The notes below the pieces were generated by a model. It was not told where the DNA came from. It saw only the letters and a program-made list of their open reading frames with translations, and did not search any database. The position numbers and the translations under genes were made by a program. A stretch of 64,000 nucleotides of DNA from Cephalopachus bancanus (taxonomy: Eukaryota > Chordata > Mammalia > Primates > Tarsiidae), in the NCBI GenBank assembly GCA_027257055.1, contig JAPVLO010000083.1:5626001-5690000 (forward strand), written 5' to 3'. Shown here one piece after another: positions 21,663-33,850 of this stretch; position 1 is the first letter of the stretch, and every line of letters begins with the position of its first letter.

Positions 21663-24600
21663 TAGAAACTAAACTGTAATGTTAAAAATATTAAAGGCCA
21701 AATTCTTTTTTTTTAAGAAAGCAGGATTTATTAAGAGGACAGAAGAACTCCCACAGTGGGAGGGAATGGACCCGAGTGGGTTGTCCAAAGATCAAATTCT
21801 AATATTTTTACAGCCACCATTGTATCTTGTAAACTTATTTATGTCAATTCAGTTTTGTTTCTATAATTTCATTGGCATTTGTTTTATCACCTCACTGGTG
21901 GTATAGAGTAACATCCTATAGCCATTTTTAACTGATGCCTCTTATGGAAGACTACAGAACTTTTAAAATGTAATTTGTGTTACTTCATTCAGTGTGTTAT
22001 ATAGATTTATAATTTATGAGATAAGTTGAATACCTCATGATCTAGTTTCTTTATAAAATGCCACACATTTTTCAGAAAGTCTTCTAAGTTTTCTATCACT
22101 CATATATTTCAGAAACAATTGCTGTAGTAAAAGGTTAGTCTTTGAAGGATTTTCTATGTTTTTTTTTTCTATCTTCTTTAAGTGTCAAATATAGAACATA
22201 GAAAAAGCAAACACCATGTATTGAATGAGCTATCATTCATTGGAAGGTGATGGATGGGGTCAGACTCATTCAGGCAGTAAATTCACATCCATTTTCTCAG
22301 AAAGCTTTTTGACATAGTTTTGGAAGTCCTCACTTCATGTAAAATATTATCTCTTTCTCCCTGTTGCTTTACTCTATTTCATCCACCCTGGTCTAGAAGG
22401 CAGTGAGATTTTAGTTACCTTAAAGACCTTTTAAAAAATCAAGCACATCAGATGTATTCAATGAGTCAGTGCCTTGATAATCTAGAAGTTTTCAAAGAAA
22501 ATAAATTACTTTATGAGCCGTATTCTAAATTAAAATGAGTTGGAGACAGAGGTAATTATTTCACATATTGAAAAACAGGTGTAGGTGCTATTTGAAGATC
22601 CAAATAAACATGCCAGTTAGTGCATTAGGCTCATGTGCAAATGTAGTCTCACTTAATTTCCATTCCTGAGAAAATTTGGCTTTTTTTATAAAGTAAATTG
22701 TGGAAAATAACACTGCTAGTCATTCAGGAACTATGATAATAGAATGTTAACAGATGAGAAGAGAATGTCTGCACAAAGCTTCTGCATCCAGACATTTAGG
22801 AGATGCCAAATTGCAATGCCCTGGGTTCTGCCCCTTCTAGGAACATTTTGTATTATTGCATATGTCACTAGAGTCATGATACTTCCTGGAGCAGAGAACT
22901 ACAGAAAGTCACTTCTGATGGAGCATATATATGTGGGAAATATAGAAAATATGTAGTATTTTTTGAGTAATTTAGTAAGATAGAAAAGGGCAGAAAGACA
23001 ATGCCTCTCACATCTGATACCATAATTACATTTCCTGAGAAAGAGTATAAATTAAGAAATGTTTGTCTTAAGTAATCTTGCTAAAGATTAACATTGGTAT
23101 GCCTGATTTTGTTTTCTTTTTCTTAATGTTTTTGTCAATGTTAATTGATTGGAAGATAATAAGAGGAGGGAGACTAACTTTGTGAACATGGTAAGTCTGA
23201 CACATAGATTGCGATTTTTTTTAGGTCAAACGTGTAACTTCAACAGAATAAATGTACACGAAGGAAGCATTACATAAAGCAATTGATTGTTTAGAAACAT
23301 GACTTATGTCTTATAGGTTTCTATTTCTGGTAAGAGGATGGCCAGCTAAAAATAGCACCTCATGAAACACTCTGTTGCTCTCACACCCCCGCCACTTGCT
23401 TGATCCCCTCTGTGCTTTGTTTAGTATAAGAGATGATAAAGGTTATACAAAGGCAGTCGTGGTGGTGATAGGAAAGGCATGCCCTTCTTTCCTGAACAAG
23501 TAATATCAGTTGTAAGTATTGGGTTTGCTCAGAGTTATTTTGCTTTTGCAGCAAATAATTGAGTTTTTAAATGTAATTTTTGTCAAACCAGATATTCTGA
23601 GAAATGTAGTTATAAAAGTATAGAAGCACAGAATGTACTAGTAGCAGTTAATATAATCCAATTTCTATTGTTTAGGGAGTTTTAGAAACTGGCACACTTG
23701 CAAATTGTTATTTGACCTGTATACAAAACATGTTTCTAAACATGTATTTTAGAAAATGTTACTACTTAATATGCAGATTTTTATTCAAAACTCTTAAGTA
23801 TCTCTTTCACTACATCTTGAGGAAAATGAAAGTAAATACAAATCTATAATTAGCTCTACAATTTATGAAAAAGCTTACAATCTAATTGGAAAGATAATGC
23901 ATTTGCACATGAGTAAAACAGAACAACTAAAAAGAAGGCATGAAATTGTAATAGATTGCAAAATCCACATTCATGAGAAATAGTAGGTATTTTAGACACA
24001 ACTAATGTTCTTTTCAGGGTGGCTTTTTTCTCATTTTTTAATAACTTCTTGATTTACAACAATGATGATCTTTTTGTCTTTCCACCATACTTTGACTAGC
24101 TTTTTGATATTTCTTAAGAAAAGAGGGCTTTTGCTTTATTCCTTTGGTCTAACTAATTTCAAATTAAATGAGAAGAGCTCAGAGTATTGTCGAATAAGTA
24201 ATTCGATATAAAACTGTACTGCTTAGCATATCTAATAAATGTATTTTTGTTTCCTCCCTCCAATATTGTTCCATAATCCTCTTCATTTTACATGTATGCT
24301 TTTTCATGTTGTTTCTCTGGCTTGGAATTAAGACCATGATTCATAGAAAGGAATTATTTTTTGAGAAGTTAAAGAGCAGTTAGAAAGATGTACAGAGGTT
24401 TCTACATCTGATATCACTGATGCACTTCACTAAAGAAACCAGAGCAGATTAAAAAAGGTATATAGTCTATATTAAAACTCTACATAAGGTTTGAATGTCT
24501 GTATCATTTATTTGCCATTTTCTGGAGTCAAAAGTAGGCATTTTTGAGAGAGATAACTTTGTTCTGCTGGTATAATAGTCCATTTTGTTAGTCATAGGCT

Positions 24601-27364
24601 CCCAGCTGCTTCTTAATGAGATACAAGCATAATTCAGAGAAAAATAGACTAAGAAACCAAGACTATTAGTAGCAAATGATGTAATAAGAGTTAGGGAGAA
24701 AAGAAAATGAGCCACAAAAGGATTTTTTACCAGGCTACCCTGTGGTACATTCTGATTGCAGGCAGACACAAATTGAGACTCAACACTGCATTCAAAAGTT
24801 ACCAACTGTTAAATTGGCAACCCTATGATGGAAAAAAGAGAGGCTTAAAAATTCTTGCTGCTCTGGATAGAAGTCATTCTTTAGATTGATATTTGTAGCA
24901 TTCTAACCTTTCTGGATAATTAAAAATATTTTGGTGCAAGTACTTTGAGGTGTGACTAATAACAAAAATATATAAGCCTGAGAGATAATTTGGAAATAGT
25001 GTAACTTTTCGAATGTTATACTGTGTTCATTATTTCTGATATTTTTTGAATTTTTAATATTTGATTGCTTATAGGTTAGAGTTAACTTAGTCAACTCTCA
25101 AAGTGTGTATCTAAATTGCCAAATAGGCAAACAAACAATTCTAGTAGATGGGTAGATGAGTGTCATGTATTAAATCTAAGTTCTCTACTACTTGATAGTA
25201 TCAACTACATTGAAATAAAAATATTGTTTTTCATGCCATTCTCTTTAATTTCCACACATTAATTAGCATTTTTGTAAGCTTTGGTGAGTTATTTAATTTT
25301 TCTGTGTCCTATTTCTTTTGGGCAGAAGAGATATTACTCTGACATGAAATGTCATCCAATTCATTCTTATGCAAATAAAGTTTTACCTTCAATTTTCAAA
25401 ACAGGTGATTGCTTTCTCTTCAATGTCGCTAAGATTTTAAAAAATGATATTTTCAACAGTAATTTTATTAATAACTCTTATACAAGGGCCTCTAATATGA
25501 AAATATATTTTATAGGCCAAACTATTTTCCTTTAACTCTGAGATTTGTGGAACTAAGAAGCAGCAGCAGAGGCCACTTGAAATTATTCCTCAAGTACTTA
25601 CAGGCAGCTCTGCTTCCCTTCAGGTGAAATGTTTCTGCCATGTTGGCCATTTTTTATGAAGCAAGTCTATGTTGTTTCACTGTATATTAAATAATTCATT
25701 CAAGTAGTACCTCTCTTCTGAAAAAAAAAATGTCCTTAATACTAAGACTGCTTTTCCTTAAAAATAGGGTACGTTATTTAAAACAGTCAGGAAAGTTGCA
25801 ATGTATAAAAGTTTGGGGAGGTGTTTGTTCAGAGTTAGGTTTTGTAATATCACATATTGTATAATTTATATTCTCATTCCATAACTTCGGTTATTTTGAT
25901 TAATAAAGTAGCTCATTAAGATTGCTGTACTTGTTATTTAGACTTTTCCAAAATTACATCACTAGATGTAAGCTTACTGACATAGACTTCTTGAGGTTTA
26001 AGTTCTACTTATATCTCTGATATCAAATAAATATGTGATCTTGGAAAAAATCTTTTCATCTGTAGTGGACCCTGTTTACATATCTTTAATGAAATATTAC
26101 TAGCGAGACTGTGTACGCGTCCTTGAGGGTGGTTTTTGCATGTAAATGATTTAGAGATTAATTTTGATTTAATATGTTAATATTCAATTTTTGAACTTCT
26201 AACTACAAACCAGTTCTTAAGCTTTAAGTTTAAAAATATTTTTATTCTGCTTCTAAAAAGAAACATATTCCTGTAATCCCTGCCAAAGGTGGTAAAACAA
26301 TGTTTGGGTCCATTAAAAAACTTAGTATTATTTCTTTAGAATTTTAAATACTTTAAATATTGTGTATAATTTAATGTATTCAATTTATCCTTAAAATATT
26401 TCAATTTTCTGATTGACAAACTCTCTAATGAACCAAATCATTTTTATAAATCTAATATATGACTTATAAATATAGTAAAATTTAAATTCAGTTAATATTC
26501 TACTAGATAAAATTGGTTGTATTTTAACAAATTACAATTTTGAAGCATTAATTCAATACACATTTTAAATTAGAGTTTTTAAGGGTCACTCTGATCTTCA
26601 AAATTCTCTTAAACATTAGAAATAAACAAAATAAATATGCATATTTTTCTTAACTTAAAATATTATAATTTCATAAAATATTTATACTTAATTATATATT
26701 CCTAATTATATATTAACTTTAATAAATAATATTAAACCCCTCGAGTTGAAAGATGCTTAACTGCTATAAAAATGTTTACATTATTTGTATATATATAATT
26801 TGGGGTAGCTTCTCAATTTCCTGAGAAAATGCTAAGATTTCAAGTACAAAGCCTGAATTCTTCCACATAGAAGTGGATACTTTCCTATGGTGGTGGTCAC
26901 ATATTTACATTCAAGTTACAAATTATTCAAATTTTTGTCTACTCATAGACCATATGAGTAGACATTTTTCACAATTTAGAATTTTTTTGTTTCGTTGACT
27001 CTTAAAATATGTAAATGTATTTTCCAGAAAACTCTATAGACATTCATAGTTGCTGAAATCTTTTCTAGTTTCTTATTTTTAGGATCAGACTAATTTTATA
27101 ATCAATAAGTGAATGAATGTTGGATATCTTTCATTGCTCCAGATGATCATTCAATGATAAATTCCAAGGTCATCCTAATGACATAAAAAGATCATAAAGC
27201 AACAATTTCAGCATTAATGTTTAACTCGTTTAAGAAACTGAATGTACTTTTACTATACACAAGAGCATTTTCAAGAATTTGAAGAAATAAAAGTCATGAT
27301 GATCTTGTCATTCAGGGAACTAAAAATTAAAGAAGAAATAAATCTTTTAAATTAGAAATAAGAA
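21663..27364. other. AT-rich intergenic DNA with no recognised gene
   Basis: This 5.7 kb has no recognisable gene or young repeat. Small frames, such as 70 codons at 22744 and 112 codons on the minus strand at 24467-24805, have no known domain and no splice or initiation context. 26300-26800 is extremely AT-rich. A weak MIR-like pattern lies around 25993-26090 (TATGTGATCTTGG then TCATCTGTAGTGG). Confidence 0.55.
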
Positions 27365-27367
27365 AAG

Positions 27368-27838
27368 TATAGCTGATCCTTGAACATCATGGTTTGGAAC
27401 TGTGTGGGTCCACTTATATGCAGACTTTGTATTGAAAAGTTTTGGAGATTTGTGATGATTTGTAAAAACTTGCAGAAAAATTACTACTCCTGAAACAGCA
27501 ATATCAACCCCCTCCTCTTCTTCCTCCTCCTCCTCAGCCTACTCAGTGTGAAGACCTTTATGATGACCTACTTCCACATAATACATAGTAAATATATTTT
27601 CTCTTTCTCATGGTTTTCTTAATAACATTTTTTCTAGCTTACTTTGTTGTAAGAATACAGCATATAATATGTATTTTATACACAATATGGGTTAATTAAC
27701 TTTATATTATTGGTGAGTTTTGCAGTTGATATAAGGCTATTAATAGGTCTTTGGGGGAGCTGAAAGTTATACATGGATTTTTGACTGTGCTGAGGATCAG
27801 TGTTCTTAACTCCCATATTGTTCAAGGGTAAACTATAC
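27368..27838 (-). mobile_element. Tigger/MER2-type non-autonomous DNA transposon
   Basis: The ends form terminal inverted repeats: GCTGATCCTTGAACATCATG on the left and 'CCCATATTGTTCAAGGGTAAACTA' on the right, matching the CAGTTGACCCTTGAACAAC ends of Tigger/MER2 elements. TA dinucleotides abut both ends, as expected for mariner-like target duplication. A CTCCTCTTCTTCCTCCTCCT tract and 'CTAGCTTACTTTGTTGTAAGAATACAG' are inside, also typical. There is no transposase. Confidence 0.8.
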
Positions 27839-27844
27839 TATCTT

Positions 27845-28134
27845 TTTTTTTTTTTTGAGTTGGAGTCTCACTCTGTCACCCAGACTGGAGTGTAATGGCC
27901 GCTCCCGGTCACTGCAGCCTCGACCTGCTGGGCTCCAGCGATCCTTCCGCCTCAGCCTTCCAAATAGCCAGAATTACAGGCATGCACTACCATGCCCCGC
28001 TGATTTTTGATTTATTGTAGAGATGAGGTCTCACCAAGTTGCCTAGGTGGGTCTTGAACCCGCAGGCCCAGGCAATCCACTCACTTCAGCCTCTGAAAGC
28101 ATGGGATTACAAGACTGAGCCACCGAGCCCGGCA
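27845..28134 (-). mobile_element. Alu SINE, reverse orientation
   Basis: The poly(T) start, GAGTTGGAGTCTCACTCTGT, both monomers in reverse, and the CACCGAGCCCGGC end are all clear. Target duplication ACTATCTT flanks it (27837-27844 and 28135-28142). It lies only a few bases outside the right end of the Tigger/MER2 element. Confidence 0.94.
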
Positions 28135-28142
28135 ACTATCTT

Positions 28143-30261
28143 AGTATTGTAAAAGAAGTATTTATTATTAGCTAGGTAACACTAGAAAGCCATCTATAGA
28201 AGGAAGTTTATAAGTTTATGACTTAATTAAGAAGAACTGACAGATATGAAAGTGAGAGGTGAAGGTTAAAGAAAACTTTAATTTTAAAGGCATCAGCAAA
28301 ATAAAAAAGTTAAGAAACTAGATATATTCTAGGAATGGCAATGTAGAATAAAATATGAGAGCAACATAAAGTTAATGAAACATGTAGATAATTCTACTTA
28401 AAATTATTTTTAATATCAGAAAGAGGGTCTACACTTCATTCTATACACATAAAGAACATAACCGACAATAATATTTTGGGCAAATTTAAGAGTAGCATGA
28501 AACTACAGACTAAGGACTCAGGAAAGAATATAGTGGAAGAAATGCAAAATGAGAAAATCATTGGTAGAGGTTTTGCATCTAAGGCAATTGGTAATTTTGT
28601 GAGAAATTAAGTGATGAAAGAGAAGAGATAGCTGCTTATTAAAATCCAGAAAAGATTTAGCAAATCCAGAGGATCCAGGACAAGGATATATGGAAAATGT
28701 AACAAGAGTGGAAGAAAGGCAACCATATTTCTGGGAAGCCTAGAGAGAAGAAAAATATGTGTGGTGGAGGTGGAGGTAATGAACACTGCAAAGGTGGAAT
28801 AACATTTCTTAAAAACATGGAATCAGAACTTAACCTCATGAATAGAAGAAGATAAGAAATAGAATAACAGATATAAATGCCATGTTCCCTTTTAGTAAGT
28901 TTTGTGTTGAGGAATATGAGAAGTTGTGTAAGAACTTGAAAGGGGGCAGTATTTGAATATTTGGAAATAAGACCTAAGAACCTATTGAAAAATGAGTGAT
29001 TGAACACTGAGAAGAAAATGTTTATGAACAAATCCAGAAGACAAGGAAGAATACAAGTCTAGATAGAAGATGTGTACTGGGGTGGAGATCGGGGTGCAGG
29101 GATGGCTTGAGACAGGATATCCAACTTATCTTGAGACTGGAGGAAGACAGTAAAGGGAATAAAGGGTACATTCCAATTTCAAGGAATTTGAAGTAAAGAA
29201 TGCAAATTTAGGGGATTCACATTAGTTGCGTGCAATACTGTGAATGATTAGTCAGAAGGAAGGCATAAGTAGGAATATCTTTTCTTTTTTTGCACCTGGT
29301 GCCCTATTTCAATGTATTTGAGATATAAAAGAAAATCAAACTTAAGTTATTATTAATGTACTAGAAAAAACGGAAAATAATAGGATAGAAACACCTTAAT
29401 GCTTAAAATCAAATTCATTTAGATACTTGTAATGTTATATCCATTTTAAAGAATTTAATTTGCATTTTAGTATGTTGATAGAAATATTATATTTTTAAAA
29501 AAATGTCTTTGAAGAAAGGCTTGATATCTGTTATGTGTTAATAATCACTATAAATCAATTCACCAATAAGAAAATTGGGGAAAGTTGCAAAGGGGCTATT
29601 TACAAAACAGAAATGCAAATATTAAATAAATAAAAATTCAACTGTAAGAAAAATGGTATTAAATATTTTTTTAATCTACTAACACAGATAAAAGTAATAA
29701 GTGGCAGTGCTTGGTTTTGAATAGAATAGAGCATAAGACATTACTCAGAGATTAAGAATAGTTTCAACAATGGGGACATTAATAGTGTTCCAGAACATTT
29801 TGCATGAAAGTTTGAAAGCTTCATTTGTTCTTTTTGTCTTATATGAGGATCAATAATAATATGAGCAGTGGATGTTTTGAGTAATGAGTAGTAATACCCA
29901 AATTTCCTTAGTAACAGTTTATAGAATGTTTCCACTAGTTAAACAATTAATCAGACATATCTGAGGTAGTACACACAAAGTGAAGTAACTTTTTTTTTTT
30001 GCTAAGCTTTGATCCTACCTGAAAATAGAAATATAATGACCAATCATATTTAAATCCTATTGATTGGACAATTAAATCAGATCCAGTTCAAAATATTAAA
30101 ATGAGCCATTAAGCTGGGATTCCAGGTGTTGTCCCATCTTCAACTTAAAAGGATTAGGCACCCTTCTGGAGGAGAACAGTAATCCCAAGAAACTAATTAG
30201 GGAGGGTAAAGAAAATCTTTTCTTCTGGAAGATTGTTAAGTAAGTGTTAAGATCATTGAGA
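28143..30261. other. Intergenic DNA, nothing firmly recognised
   Basis: A 124-codon minus-strand frame (28657-29031) is hydrophobic and A/T-driven, with no recognised domain. A faint L1-like phrase around 29590-29660 (AAACAGAAATGCAAATATTA) is too weak to call. The last 150 bp before 30262 could belong to the 5' end of L1-A. Confidence 0.5.
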
Positions 30262-31493
30262 TCGAGGCGGAGCTTAAGGTGGCGGCCCACAGGTTGGGCT
30301 ATAAAAATCTCTGTGGAGGCAAATGACAATAAAGACTCTCTGCATGAGTAGGCGGGCACTGGTGGGAGAGTGAAAGTCCATCTGAGGGGATACTCTGCTG
30401 GATGCACCTGGGTCCCCTCTCTGAGGGTGACTGCAAGCTCCCACCACCCTGAAATTAGAGCACAGCTCCCAAGATTGCAGCAGAAATGTCTGCTGCCTGC
30501 TGGAATGCAACTGAGAAAAGCCTGCTGGATCCAACTGATTCCCAGCACCTGGCACCTGGCACACACCATCACCTGGCATACTGGACCTGCTGGATCTCAG
30601 GATTTGATTATTGGAGAAAGAGCATTGGGGGAATCTGGAGAGAAGAATACAAACTTGGTGAGGAGCTACCCACTGCAGCCATCTTCTAGGCAGAGATTTG
30701 CATTGCTTTACCCAGCTCCCTGCCCCCAGCCTCCAACTTGTTGCCTAAGCCACATAGACAAACTATTGCCCCAGGAAATCCTTTACCATTGAAGTAGGAG
30801 AGAGGCCTAACAAAGTGCTGGAAGGGGCTGCAGACGGAGCCCTGAGATTTGGTTTCTGTGAATGGCACATCAATTACTCAGGGCTAGATCATGGTCCAGA
30901 GAAAATATCCTGAGAACACAAACTTCAAAGAGACCTGATGAGTGCTGAGTTCTAAGTGCCCCATCCCCTACCCTGATCCAGCTGTGGGATAAAGGTGTGG
31001 CCAGAAAAGGACAAAGAAGAACTCCAAAGAGATCATTGGTGAGTCTGAGACTGACTCAAATTCCCTCCTCTCCAGCAATCCTCTGAATGTCAGACCCACA
31101 CAGGTGGGCCACAACTGAGAGGGACAAACCCAGATGGAGCCTGGACATCAGGTGCAATAGGAGAACCCCATTCCAGGATAGGCCTGGCTGGGGCAACCTC
31201 TTGAGAGTACACATCTGGGGAAGAGACTACCCTGTACATCCCCAACAGAGAACTCCCTGACTATAGGAGAGTGGGAGGGGAGGACTGCAGCCCCACCCAC
31301 CTCCACTGCCCCTCCTCCTTCCCTGCTTTGTTCCCTGAGGTGAGAGTGAAAGAGGGGGCTCTGCAGGAGAGATCTGACTAGAGGAACAATTACAGAGCCT
31401 GCCACTAAAGGACAGGTTTTTTTTGTCTTTGTTTTTTGTTTTGCTCTGTTTTTTAAAATGTTCAGTTTTTTTTTAACTTTAAAAATGTTCTGG
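30262..31493 (+). mobile_element. L1-A, part 1 of 3: first half of the 5'UTR
   Basis: L1-A is an old full-length L1 in three pieces: 30262-31493, 39605-44953 and 51822-52614. This piece is a GC-richer UTR. From about 30780 it aligns by eye with the reverse complement of 62340-63090 in L1-E, for example GGACAAAGAAGAACTCCAAA then 'GAGATCATTGGTGA', and 'TCCAGGATAGGCCTGGCTGGGGCAACC'. It ends at the target AAAAATGTTCTG (31481-31492), where L1-C inserted. The first 500 bp differ from L1-E and resemble the start of L1-B instead. No target duplication for L1-A itself was found. Confidence 0.82.
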
Positions 31494-32813
31494 GGGACTT
31501 CTGGCAAGATGGCGATGGGGCAACCTGGTCTGTGAAACCCTCTCCAAAGGAGAACTGAAGTGGATCTCTGGCTCTCACCCCGGGGGCTGCGGACACCAAA
31601 ATCGCAGCCTGCTTTTCATACAGAGCTCGGCCGTTGCCACTGCTGGGGCATCGCAGCGGACTGGACTGCCACTGCAGCACAGATGCAGCCACTGCAGCTG
31701 CCACAGCTGCTGCAGCCACCGCAGCCACTGCTGGTAGCACATTGCACCACCCGGGCTGGAGGCGATCCATGACTTCAGTCCTTGAAGCCCCTTCAGGGAA
31801 GATCTGCTGGGATCACTGCAACCTCTCCTGTGACTGAGACATCCTGCCTGTGCCCTGAGGCAGGCATTCATCTCCAGTCTCGCGGGTTCCTGTCCGGCTC
31901 CACCCCCTCTGGGGCGAGCAGCTGAGACAGCACCACCTGCTGGCGATTCAAGGTAACACCACCAAAATGGGAGAAATAAGCTTGAAAAGGACATAGGCCA
32001 GAGTGGTGAATGGAGGGTGATCTGAACTGTCCTTCACAGCAGACTAGGGGCAACTGACCCTAACTGCAAAGTAATTTATCTGCTTGAAGAGAAAGCTAGA
32101 AATCAGAACTGAAAGGACATTGGACTTAAACGAAATGTCTCAGAGTGTGCTTCATTGATTCTGTTAGTTTAATGACTTAATTCTATTCCTACTGTTTGTT
32201 CCTTCCCCCCCCTTTCCTTTTCTTCTCTCTGTAAACCATATCTTTGTATAGAGGAACAGCACACTAATAAGGTGGTTGGTTAGCATCACTATATGTTTTA
32301 TTTTTTTGTAAGGGAGTTGGTTCATCAGTGGACTATTGTTTTTATCTGTTTCAGTATACGTCTCTCTCTCTCCATTTGTTGGCAGACGTTTCTTTCCCCC
32401 ACTTACTCCTCTATCTCTCCACCCCCACTTCAACCCACTGTCTGCTCCATTCTCTTCCCTCTGCTCACCACATTTTATTTCAGGGGGTAAACCTACAGCC
32501 CCACTGCATGGACAGATTCCAAGGCAGTGGGAAGTAGGTTCCAAATTATCCACACACCTGTCAGTGAACACCAGGACCTGCAGATAGATATTGAATCACA
32601 GCTCCCCCCTTAAGTAAATCTCAAAACTGCAAAAAGGACCACCCCCAACCTACAGTGCAACTCCAGAATTGAACAAAGTAAGAGGGCATACATAAAGAAT
32701 AGGAGATTGAACAAACAGAAGTAAAACCAATCCCTTTACCCCTGAATAACAGAATTAAAAAAGACGGTGATGTGGAGGGAAGGAAAAAGTAGGGAGGGGG
32801 AAAAATCGCACAA

Positions 32814-33778
32814 ATGAAGAAAAGCCAAAAGAAGATTATAGGTCTCACAGAGACCCCTGGGAGATCAGACACTGAGAAAACAGACTCTGGAACACAAACA
32901 ATGAAGAGTCCCCAGAATGACTAGTCACATGCAACAAACCCAGACATCAAGACATTAATGGAGAGCATTTAAAAAATTGAGGAAAGACAAGAGGAAAATA
33001 GGAAGGAGCTGATGTCAGAAATAACAGCAGTAAAGAATACTGTGATGGAAATGAATAACAGACTAATAAGCATGGAAAGCAGAATTAGCCAAGCAGAAGA
33101 AAGAATCTCAGAGCTCGAAGACCAAAACACCGAACTAACCAAAACTGTCAAAAGCATACAAAAGAAACTCAAAAAGACAGAACAAAACCTGTAAGAGATG
33201 AATGATCACTTCAAGAGACCAAACCTAAGAGTAATTGGGCTTCCTAAGGCAGAGAGAGAAACAGAAGCCACATTGGAACAAACATTTCATGAAATCATTC
33301 AAGAAAACTTCCCTCATCTCATCAAGGATGAAAAAATTCAAACACAAGAGAATCAGAGAACCCATGCAAGACAACAAATGAGAAGACCAACTCCCAGACA
33401 CACAATAATTCACCTAAACAAAGTAGCTATAAAAGAAAAAATCCTAAAGGCAGAAAGAGAAAAAGACCAGACTACCTACCAGGGAAGACCAATTAGAATA
33501 GGAGCAGATTTATCCACAGAAACAATTCAGGCTAGGAGAGCCTGGAGCCCTATCTTCAAAGGTCTCACAGATAAACAATTTCAACCAAGAATAACCTACC
33601 AACAAAACTAAGCTTCATTAGTGAGGGAGAATTGAAATCTTTTCCAGATATCCAATCCCTAAGAACCGACGCTGCCACCAGACCACCTCTACAAGAAATG
33701 CTTAAGAAAGTACTGAACACAGAAGAAACAGAAAAAAGAACAACAACATTCTTCACAAGAGTACAGGCAAAAGACTAA
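32814..33778 (+). pseudogene. L1-C ORF1 (RNA-binding chaperone), broken
   Basis: ORF1p is the trimeric RNA-binding chaperone of the L1 particle. The ATG at 32814 matches the start in L1-D and L1-A. The frame carries TAG at 32922, TAA at 32970 (codon 53, shared with L1-D) and TAA at 33192, then a one-base loss near 33600. Preserved blocks are the coiled coil VMEMNNRLISMESRISQAEE with ISELEDQNTELTKTVKSI, the RRM FKRPNLRVIGLPKAERETEA and the C-terminal RPIRIGADLSTETIQARRAW. About 322 codons, slightly shorter than the 338 of human L1. Confidence 0.93.
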
Positions 33779-33850
33779 AAACACATATGAGCCAACTCCA
33801 GAACCCAAAGAAAGACAACAAGGATACAGGAACAACTCTGTAAGAACCTT

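Noticed and set aside
28657..29031. 124-codon minus-strand hydrophobic frame
   Set aside because: Composition follows T-rich DNA on that strand; no known domain or gene structure was visible.
30299..30308. CTATAAAAAT as a TATA box for L1-A
   Set aside because: It lies only about 37 bases inside the apparent 5' end, and the matching place in L1-B reads CTGTGATGAT, so it is probably a chance mutation product. L1 promoters are usually internal and TATA-less.
30096..30572. 158-codon minus-strand frame spanning the L1-A start
   Set aside because: It crosses the junction between flank and L1 5'UTR, which is GC-rich and opens long frames by chance.
31575..31994. 139-codon antisense frame in the L1-C 5'UTR as an ORF0-like gene
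   Set aside because: The related L1-D and L1-A UTRs have antisense frames with different starts, ends and lengths, so no conserved protein is supported.
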